From Desulfobacteraceae bacterium (GTDB lineage: Bacteria; Desulfobacterota; Desulfobacteria; Desulfobacterales; DAOWNP01): a DNA stretch of 11,501 bases. How positions within the stretch are numbered: the stretch's first letter is position 1; each line of letters opens with the position of its first letter. The stretch spans positions 1 through 11,501 of the forward strand of contig DAOWNP010000042.1 of assembly GCA_030642545.1 (NCBI GenBank). The letters are read 5' to 3'. A program made the translations under genes and the position numbers. Below are positions 5,983-11,501 of this stretch, in pieces. The notes under the pieces were generated by a model that did no database searches, was not told where the DNA came from, and saw nothing but the letters and a program-made list of their open reading frames with translations.

Positions 5983-7953
5983 ATGAAAAATTTTAATTTG
6001 GATGAAAAAAGTTTTATTGAAAACATAGTAAAATTTAAAATATTTGATAAAAACTGTGAAAAAGAGATCAAAAAAAAACCTCTTTTTTTTATGAAAATTG
6101 AGCTGTCTCTTTTAGATTATATGATAATCAGAGATCTTACAGAGATAGGTGAATGTAGAAGTGACATGAATATTGTATATATACTTGTAGTGATGTTTGC
6201 TGCAATTAAGGAGGGCAGCCTCTGTATAGATATAGATCAAAACAGGTTTATAAATTATATTTCTGAAAGCATGAAAAAAGAAGGTAAAACTTTTTTAACA
6301 GATTTTTTGTCAAATTTAAAAAAAGGTAATTATCAGAAACTTATAAGTATAAAAAAAAGTGATGAGATATCTGCTCTTCCACTTATTTTTGATCAATCAA
6401 AAAACAGAAAGCTGCTCTATTTCCATAAGTATTATGTTTATGAAAAACTTTTAGAAAAACATATGGAGTCTGTATTAACCGATGACAGAAAATTAAAAGC
6501 TGAAGTAGATATTGATTCTTTAATCAAAGAGATATATCAGTCTGATTTTTTGATTCGTATTGGAGATAAAAAAAAGCCTCTAATAAAAGATGATATCCAG
6601 ATAAAAGCAATAAAACTTGCTGTTGAATCTTCCTTTGGAATAATCTCAGGAGGACCGGGTACAGGCAAAACATCTCTTATGGTAAACATTTTAAGGTGTC
6701 TTGTCAGATCCGGCTGCAATTCATCTGCAATTATGCTTGGTGCTCCTACTGGTCGAGCTGCTCAAAGAATAACAGATGCTGTTTCAGATAATATTTTATC
6801 TATAAAAAAGCCGTCAAAAGAGGATTTATCTCTTTTAAATCTTACAGGAAATACTCTGCATAAACTATTAAAATATAATAGTTTCAACAATAATTTTTTA
6901 TATAACAGTTCAAATCCATTACCATCTGAGGTTATAATAGTAGATGAAGTATCTATGGTAGATTTGTTTATGATGGAAAAACTCCTCTGTGCAATAGATA
7001 TAAAAAAAACAAAAATTATTTTTATCGGTGATAAAGATCAACTGCCTTCAGTTGATGCAGGGGCTGTCTTTAAAGAGATGATGCCAACAGATATTTACGG
7101 AAAATTTGCAGATAAACTTGTTGTATTAAAAACAGTTTACCGTTCAGGAAAAAATCTATTGCAGCTTGCAAAATCCATAAACAGAGGTATTTTTCCTGAA
7201 TCTGATAATCTTTCTTTTGAGGCAGCTTTAAATAAAAGTACAGATAAATGGGCATTTGTACCAAAAGGAGATAAAGACAAACTCAAAAAAGATATAAAAC
7301 TTTGGGTTGATCATAAATATCTTACAGATGGAAAAAACAGTAAAAAAAGTTATAAGGATTTAATAACAGAAGCTGAAAAGATTGATTTAAATGAGCTTGT
7401 TGATGTGGGTTTTAAGCTGAAACTGCTTGATGCAATATTTAATATTATTAAAACTGCAAGGATTTTATCGGTCGTAAAAAACGGAGCTTTTGGATGCAGA
7501 GGAATAAATTATTTTATTGTAAAACAAATGTTAAAAGTTTTGGACAAAGAAGCTGGAAAAGATGATATTTTTTCAGGAAATGTAATACTAATTACAAAAA
7601 ATGATTATGCAAAAGAGTTGTTTAACGGTGATGTAGGGGTAATAATTAAGGATAGAGATAGAAATTATAAAGCTTATTTCCCAAAAGCCGGAAAATATAC
7701 AGGGTTTTATATGAATACGCTTGTGTCATGGGAGACTGCTTTTGCAATGACTATACACAAAAGTCAAGGTTCTGAATTTGATAATGTTTTGCTGATATTG
7801 CCTGAAGATGAAGATCACAGACTTCTTACCCGTGAGATTGTCTATACTGCTGTAACGAGAGCAAAAAAAAGTGTTATTATTTATGGAACTGAAAATGGTA
7901 TAAAAACAGCTTTGTCAAGAAAAATAAACCGGGATTCAGGATTAAACTGGTAA
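5983..7953 (+). CDS. recD: Exodeoxyribonuclease V alpha subunit (RecD helicase of RecBCD)
   Basis: RecD is the 5'-3' superfamily 1B helicase subunit of the RecBCD nuclease, which processes double-strand breaks for recombination and degrades foreign linear DNA. All helicase motifs are present: Walker A GGPGTGKT (223-230), Ia GAPTGRAAQRI (253-263), II DEVSM (321-325), III GDKDQLPS (349-356), IV YRSG (386-389), V TIHKSQGSEFD (590-600) and VI YTAVTRAKKS (621-630). The RecD1 signature ILSVVKNGAFGCRGIN (494-509) and the roughly 210-residue N-terminal domain without helix-hairpin-helix repeats separate it from RecD2. At 656 residues it is slightly longer than the E. coli protein (608). An in-frame stop a few codons upstream fixes the ATG, though no ribosome site is visible. 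recB and recC are not adjacent. Confidence 0.92.
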   Translation: MKNFNLDEKSFIENIVKFKIFDKNCEKEIKKKPLFFMKIELSLLDYMIIRDLTEIGECRSDMNIVYILVVMFAAIKEGSLCIDIDQNRFINYISESMKKEGKTFLTDFLSNLKKGNYQKLISIKKSDEISALPLIFDQSKNRKLLYFHKYYVYEKLLEKHMESVLTDDRKLKAEVDIDSLIKEIYQSDFLIRIGDKKKPLIKDDIQIKAIKLAVESSFGIISGGPGTGKTSLMVNILRCLVRSGCNSSAIMLGAPTGRAAQRITDAVSDNILSIKKPSKEDLSLLNLTGNTLHKLLKYNSFNNNFLYNSSNPLPSEVIIVDEVSMVDLFMMEKLLCAIDIKKTKIIFIGDKDQLPSVDAGAVFKEMMPTDIYGKFADKLVVLKTVYRSGKNLLQLAKSINRGIFPESDNLSFEAALNKSTDKWAFVPKGDKDKLKKDIKLWVDHKYLTDGKNSKKSYKDLITEAEKIDLNELVDVGFKLKLLDAIFNIIKTARILSVVKNGAFGCRGINYFIVKQMLKVLDKEAGKDDIFSGNVILITKNDYAKELFNGDVGVIIKDRDRNYKAYFPKAGKYTGFYMNTLVSWETAFAMTIHKSQGSEFDNVLLILPEDEDHRLLTREIVYTAVTRAKKSVIIYGTENGIKTALSRKINRDSGLNW

Positions 7954-7970
7954 TACTCTGTAATGCAGAC

Positions 7971-7996
7971 AGATAATGTTTTGTCCACGTTCCTAA
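7971..7996 (+). repeat. Solo copy of the repeat-element right end, overlapping the comF stop
   Basis: The core TTTTGTCCACGTTCCTAA (7979-7996) matches 170-187 at 17 of 18 positions; over 26 bp the match is 21. Its last 11 bases before TAA are also the exact complement of the left end at 1-11. It fills the gap between the convergent recD and comF genes, and the comF stop codon (complement of CTA, 7993-7995) lies inside it. No second end is visible nearby. Confidence 0.55.
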
Positions 7997-8850
7997 CATG
8001 ATATCTCTTTTACCGATCTTGCAAGTGTTAGAATATTTACACTTGCTGCATGGTTTTTCATTAAAACTTTAGCACATTCATCAGCTGTTTGTCCTGAAGT
8101 AAGAATGTCATCTACTATAAGAATTTTTTTCCCTTTTATATTACAAGCAGGATTTATTTTAAAGGCATTTTTTACGTTTGATTTACGTTGTTTTTTATTA
8201 AGCTTTGTTTGAGATATAGTAGGTATCAATCTTATTAACAGTTCTTTTTTTATGGAATAATTTTTCTCATCTTTTTTTAAAATTTTTAACAAATATGGCC
8301 ATTTTCGGACAAGCAGGTATGCCTGATTATATCCTCTTTGTCTTAATCGTTTAATATGGAGTGGAACAGGAGCTATAATATCTGTGTCGTTAAATTCCTG
8401 GTTTTTATAAAAAGCATAAAAAAGGAACATGCCAAATGGTTTTGCCAAATGAATCATTCCATTATATTTAAACTGATGAATTAATGTTCTAAAAACCCTA
8501 TTGTAAATACCAAAAGAATAAGCCTTATTAAAATATTTTTTTGAGGTAATGCACTCATGACACAAATGGTCGCAATCATTTATGGTGTTAAATGTTATTC
8601 CGCATTTAGGGCATAGAGGAGAAGCTACAGGTGAAAATTGTGTAATACATGTTTTACATAAAAAAGCTGACATAAGATCATAAAAAAGGTCATTTCTGTT
8701 TTGATGCAGATAGTACTTTAAATTTTTTTTTGTTTTATTAAAGAAAGATGGGTAGAGACTGCTTTTTTCAGAAAAAGAGAAAAATGTCCCGCAGCTTAGA
8801 CATTTGTTTGGGAAAAAACAGGATAAAAAACTTTTTGCTATACGGGACAT
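7993..8850 (-). CDS. comF: ComF family protein (phosphoribosyltransferase-like, double zinc finger)
   Basis: ComF-family proteins are cytoplasmic phosphoribosyltransferase-fold proteins needed for DNA uptake in naturally competent species; in many bacteria their role is undefined. Paired cysteines are C17/C20 and C65/C68, then C80/C83 and C97/C100, which would bind zinc. The core follows with PVPLHIKRLRQRGYNQA (161-177) and the PRPP-binding loop ILIVDDILTSGQTADE (243-258, acidic pair Asp247-Asp248). At 285 residues it is longer than usual (about 230-250) because of a 44-residue insert between the first two CxxC pairs. It starts 12 bp after the icd stop with no visible ribosome site, so it is probably cotranscribed and perhaps translationally coupled. 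Its stop codon lies within a dispersed repeat, which may have reset the C-terminus. Family is certain. Confidence 0.9.
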   Translation of the reverse strand: MSRIAKSFLSCFFPNKCLSCGTFFSFSEKSSLYPSFFNKTKKNLKYYLHQNRNDLFYDLMSAFLCKTCITQFSPVASPLCPKCGITFNTINDCDHLCHECITSKKYFNKAYSFGIYNRVFRTLIHQFKYNGMIHLAKPFGMFLFYAFYKNQEFNDTDIIAPVPLHIKRLRQRGYNQAYLLVRKWPYLLKILKKDEKNYSIKKELLIRLIPTISQTKLNKKQRKSNVKNAFKINPACNIKGKKILIVDDILTSGQTADECAKVLMKNHAASVNILTLARSVKEISC

Positions 8851-8862
8851 AAAATAAAAAGG

Positions 8863-10086
8863 CTATTTATTAATATTTTCAACAATTTTCTCAGCAAATT
8901 CAGAACACTTTACTTCGGTTGCACCTTGAATCTGTCTTGCCAGATCATATGTTACAAATCCTTGTTTAATAGTCTCCTGCAGTGCGCATCTAATAAGATC
9001 AGCTGCTTTATTCCAGCCCATGTATTCTAACATCATAGCACCTGAAAGAATTAAAGAACCAGGATTTACTTTATCTTTGCCTGCATACTTTGGAGCTGTT
9101 CCGTGTGTTGCTTCAAAAACTGCTGTATCACCTATATTTGCACCAGGAGCCATTCCAAGCCCTCCTACCTGAGCTGCCAGAGCATCTGAAATATAATCGC
9201 CGTTTAAATTGGGCGTGGCAATTACATCATACTCATCAGGTCTTAGAAGTACTTGTTGAAAAAGCATATCAGCTATTCTATCTTTTATTATAACTTTGCC
9301 ATCAGGGCATTTACCGTCATATTTTTCAAATAATATTTTTTCTGAAATAGTTGAATCTTTAAATTTTTCTTCTGCTACCTCATATCCCCATTTGGAAAAA
9401 GCACCTTCAGTAAACTTCATGATATTTCCCTTATGCATTAAAGTAACACTTTTAAGATTGTTATCAATTGCATATAAAATGGCACTTTCAACTAAACGTT
9501 TTGTATTTTTTGCACTTATGGGTTTTATTCCTATACCAGATAGTTCTGGAATGTTGGCACCCATCTCATTTGTAAGAAATTCAGATAGTTTCAAGGCCTC
9601 ATCACTTCCTGATTCCCATTCAATTCCTGCATAAAGATCTTCAGTATTTTCACGGAAAACTACCATATCAACTTTTTCAGGGAATTTCATAGGGCTTGGA
9701 ACAGAATCAATATATTTAACAGGACGTATACAGGCATAAAGATCCAGTTTTTGACGTATTGTTACGTTTAAGCTTCTAAATCCTTTTCCCACAGGGGTAG
9801 TTAAAGGTCCTTTTATTGCAACTATATGTGATTTGATTGTTTCAAGAGCAGCGTCTGATATATATTCACCTGTTTTATCATAGCCTTTTTCTCCAATAAA
9901 AACTTCAAGCCATGAAATTTTCTTTGTATTATCAAATGCTTTTGATACAGCACTGTCAATTACTAATTTTGTTGCACTCCAGATATCAGGTCCTATTCCA
10001 TCACCTTCTATAAATGGAATAACAGGACAATCAGGAACTATTAATTTTTTATTTTTATCTTTGGTAATTTTTTTTTCTGCTGACAT
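8863..10086 (-). CDS. icd: NADP-dependent isocitrate dehydrogenase
   Basis: The enzyme oxidatively decarboxylates isocitrate to 2-oxoglutarate with NADP in the TCA cycle. The 407 residues align in order with E. coli Icd (416): IEGDGIGPDIW (26-36), the substrate loop RSLNVTIRQ (104-112) whose Ser105 corresponds to the serine phosphorylated by AceK, Arg111, Arg121 and Arg145 for isocitrate, HKGNIMKFTEGAF (218-230), NGDYISDALAAQ (295-306) with metal ligands Asp297 and Asp301, and HGTAPKYAG (328-336). Lys333, Tyr334, Tyr380 and Arg384 match the residues that set NADP rather than NAD preference. AAGGA lies 14 bp before the ATG, a rather long spacing. rlmB lies upstream behind a terminator and comF 12 bp downstream. 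An NADP-Icd would fit oxidative acetyl-CoA breakdown in a complete oxidiser (inference). Confidence 0.96.
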   Translation of the reverse strand: MSAEKKITKDKNKKLIVPDCPVIPFIEGDGIGPDIWSATKLVIDSAVSKAFDNTKKISWLEVFIGEKGYDKTGEYISDAALETIKSHIVAIKGPLTTPVGKGFRSLNVTIRQKLDLYACIRPVKYIDSVPSPMKFPEKVDMVVFRENTEDLYAGIEWESGSDEALKLSEFLTNEMGANIPELSGIGIKPISAKNTKRLVESAILYAIDNNLKSVTLMHKGNIMKFTEGAFSKWGYEVAEEKFKDSTISEKILFEKYDGKCPDGKVIIKDRIADMLFQQVLLRPDEYDVIATPNLNGDYISDALAAQVGGLGMAPGANIGDTAVFEATHGTAPKYAGKDKVNPGSLILSGAMMLEYMGWNKAADLIRCALQETIKQGFVTYDLARQIQGATEVKCSEFAEKIVENINK

Positions 10087-10179
10087 GTGAAAAACAATAT
10101 CCTTTCATTTTTTTTACTCAATATCTTTATTGTATTAAAATAGTTAATATTTTTTTACGAATAATTTTTATTTTGAAAT

Positions 10180-10201
10180 AACAGCCTGTCGACAGGTTGT
10201 T
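10180..10201. repeat. 22-bp near-perfect palindrome centred on CCTGTCGACAGG
   Basis: The 12-bp core CCTGTCGACAGG is a perfect palindrome and the outer AACA/TGTT also pair, with one G-T position between. It could be an operator upstream of icd or a short hairpin. Read in either direction no strong T-run follows, which argues against a terminator. Confidence 0.45.
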
Positions 10202-10232
10202 CCAGAATGAAAATTCCTTCTGTGTTCAAGGC

Positions 10233-10283
10233 AAAAAATTAATTTAACCGCAGTCATACCCGTTGTATTTCGAGGATTAAATT
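10233..10283 (-). terminator. Structured hairpin with T-run after rlmB (probable terminator, maybe a dispersed element)
   Basis: Arms AATTTAACC (10241-10249) and GGATTAAATT (10274-10283) pair with one bulge and enclose a second stem ATAC (10256-10259) / GTAT (10265-10268) with loop CCGTT. Read on the minus strand, the structure follows the rlmB stop by 27 bp and is trailed by six T (10238-10233), as expected for termination. Confidence 0.45.
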
Positions 10284-10310
10284 CATTTTTTAACGCAGAA
10301 ATTGGATAAA

Positions 10311-11084
10311 TTAGCGTTTTGGATGCGCCTGTCGAAAAGCCTCATACATCACCAAAGCACCCGCAACAGATGCATTTAATGAACTTACATTCCCCTTTTG
10401 AGGTATAGAGATTAGAAAATCACAATTTTTTTTTACAAGGGGACGGATCCCTTTTTCTTCTGCACCAATAACTATAGCTATGGGAAATGTAAAATCAAAC
10501 TCCCATAAAACATTACTGCTTTTATGGTCCATTCCTATAATCCAGATTCCTTTTTTTTTCATCTCCTGTATGGTTTTTGTCATATTTATGACCATTATAA
10601 TTTTTATATGCTCAAGAGCTCCTGCTGATACTTTTGAAACAAGAGGTGAGGGCATAACTGCCCTGTTTTTTGGAATAATAATTGAATTTATACCTGTTGC
10701 ATAAGCAGTTCTTATAAGAGCTCCGAGATTACGCGGATCACAAATATTATCTGCAAGAAGAAAGACACTCTCTTTGTTTGTTTTTTTTGTATCTAAAATA
10801 TCTGAAAGCTTAAAATAAGGATAAATGCTTACTTTAGCAGCTATTGATTGATGCTGATCTGAGCCTGTCAGTTTTGATAACTGGTCAGTGTTTATCTCTT
10901 TTACAGTAATATTTTGAACCTGAGCTATAGATATTATCTGATTTGTACGGTTTGTTATATTTTTTGAAATATAAATTTCAAAAAATTCTCTTTTTTTTGT
11001 TTTTAAAGCTTCTAAAACAGGATGGAAACCAAAAAGAATCTCTGTGGACTGATTTCCCCCTTTTTTTTTTATGTTTTTTGTCAT
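10311..11084 (-). CDS. rlmB: 23S rRNA (guanosine-2'-O-)-methyltransferase RlmB (SpoU/TrmH family)
   Basis: RlmB methylates the 2'-O of the conserved guanosine in the 23S rRNA peptidyl-transferase region (G2251 in E. coli) using S-adenosylmethionine. The N-terminal substrate-binding domain starts with LFGFHPVLEALKTKKREF (17-34). The C-terminal SPOUT knot domain carries motif 1 DPRNLGALIRTA (116-127, Asn119 and Arg125), motif 2 GAEEKGIRPL (207-216) and motif 3 NVSSLNASVAGA (232-243). The length of 257 matches the family. It lies 75 bp downstream of gmk on the same strand and may be read from it. The start is preceded only by a weak AAGA-like ribosome site. The close relative TrmH (tRNA Gm18) is less likely because of the L30e-like N-terminal domain. 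Confidence 0.92.
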   Translation of the reverse strand: MTKNIKKKGGNQSTEILFGFHPVLEALKTKKREFFEIYISKNITNRTNQIISIAQVQNITVKEINTDQLSKLTGSDQHQSIAAKVSIYPYFKLSDILDTKKTNKESVFLLADNICDPRNLGALIRTAYATGINSIIIPKNRAVMPSPLVSKVSAGALEHIKIIMVINMTKTIQEMKKKGIWIIGMDHKSSNVLWEFDFTFPIAIVIGAEEKGIRPLVKKNCDFLISIPQKGNVSSLNASVAGALVMYEAFRQAHPKR

Positions 11085-11159
11085 GTAATCTTTTTTGCTT
11101 TTTACTATAATAGAGCTTTTACGTTTTTATATCTAATGGTCAATGTTATGATCAGGCTT

Positions 11160-11501
11160 CTATAATACTAAATAATTTTTAAATAAACCGGTCATTTCTT
11201 TAACAGCATCTGAGAGTTTGTCATTAATAATAATATGTTTATATAGATCTTTTTGCAATATCTCTTTTTTTGCATTTTGAATTCGTTTGTTAATTACATC
11301 AGTGTCATCTGTATTACGTAAAATTAGTCTTTTTTTTAATTCATCAGCGTCAGGCGGCATAATAAAAATTGTTATACTCTCAGGATATTGTTTTAATATT
11401 TGCTTTGCTCCTTTAACATCAATATCAAGAATAATATTTTTGCCAGTATTAATAATTTTATTAAGTGTATCTGCAAGAGTTCCATAGTAATTACCATGAA
11501 C
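11160..11501 (-). CDS. gmk: Guanylate kinase, C-terminal 113 residues (cut by the window edge)
   Basis: Guanylate kinase phosphorylates GMP to GDP with ATP in nucleotide metabolism. The reading frame enters from the right edge (first readable codon at 11501-11499) and reads VHGNYYGTL, the GMP-binding segment, then NIILDIDVKGAKQI, the family core, then TIFIMPPDADELKKRL and R...D..D.I..RI..AKKEI in the lid region, and ends YKHIIINDKLSDAVKEM, which matches the usual HIIINDDLDKA ending. The N-terminal P-loop half lies outside the window. The methionine at 11360 is internal, not a start. rlmB follows 75 bp downstream. Confidence 0.92.
   Translation of the reverse strand, partial: VHGNYYGTLADTLNKIINTGKNIILDIDVKGAKQILKQYPESITIFIMPPDADELKKRLILRNTDDTDVINKRIQNAKKEILQKDLYKHIIINDKLSDAVKEMTGLFKNYLVL

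Larger units (their letters stand above)
10087..10310. other. Intergenic region between rlmB and icd
   Basis: No gene is seen in these 224 bp. The half next to rlmB (10180-10310) is less AT-rich than the rest and holds two structured sequences listed separately; the half next to icd (10087-10179) is AT-rich and probably carries the icd promoter, with TACAAT on the minus strand near 10130 as a weak -10 candidate. Confidence 0.4.

Noticed and set aside
9296..9634. 112-codon plus-strand open frame inside icd
   Set aside because: It is the antisense shadow of a strongly conserved enzyme, with no ribosome site and no recognisable protein pattern.
10480..10704. Plus-strand hydrophobic small open frame inside rlmB
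   Set aside because: It is antisense to the conserved SPOUT domain; the hydrophobic look comes from complementing Lys/Asn-rich codons.
1..11501. CRISPR arrays, tRNA or rRNA genes, prophage or defence gene clusters
   Set aside because: No regularly spaced repeats, cloverleaf sequences or such gene families were seen on either strand; recD is the only DNA-processing gene and looks like the housekeeping RecBCD type.

Overview
The window is strongly AT-rich and encodes a Gram-negative bacterium (polysaccharide export protein, outer-membrane beta-barrel, RecBCD-type RecD). The mix of a 603-residue AcdN/AcdC-type acyl-CoA dehydrogenase, NADP-type isocitrate dehydrogenase, a VpsT/CsgD-like regulator and an exopolysaccharide outer-membrane module would suit a fatty-acid-oxidising sulfate reducer of the Desulfobacterota (Desulfobacterales-like). 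That placement is inference from gene content and base composition; no marker gene in the window proves it.

Left part (1-2952): a compact repeat element with imperfect 26-bp terminal inverted repeats (1-185) abuts a two-gene plus-strand module: a Wza-like polysaccharide export protein with Poly_export and SLBB domains, and a 438-residue outer-membrane beta-barrel of the kind found in exopolysaccharide/exosortase loci. Converging on it is a LuxR-type regulator with a degenerate receiver domain and a WYSR sequence at the place where VpsT-family proteins bind cyclic di-GMP. Together they look like a small c-di-GMP-controlled matrix-export locus lacking, in this window, the inner-membrane chain-length and polymerase genes.

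Middle part (2953-7953): a gene-free stretch with one more copy of the repeat end and a likely terminator; the acyl-CoA dehydrogenase on the minus strand with a good promoter whose -10 lies inside a 17-bp palindrome; a half-length TauE/SafE membrane protein; and recD, with no recB or recC beside it.

Right part (7971-11501): housekeeping genes, all on the minus strand and read in the order gmk (cut by the window edge), rlmB, icd, comF. icd and comF are 12 bp apart and probably cotranscribed; rlmB is followed by a structured hairpin plus T-run. A third same-orientation copy of the repeat end overlaps the comF stop codon.

The most notable observations are (1) the dispersed repeat family with one two-ended copy and two solo ends, (2) the VpsT-like regulator facing an export module, and (3) a 15-bp element matching at 14 positions that covers the -10 of both the regulator and the acyl-CoA dehydrogenase promoters.
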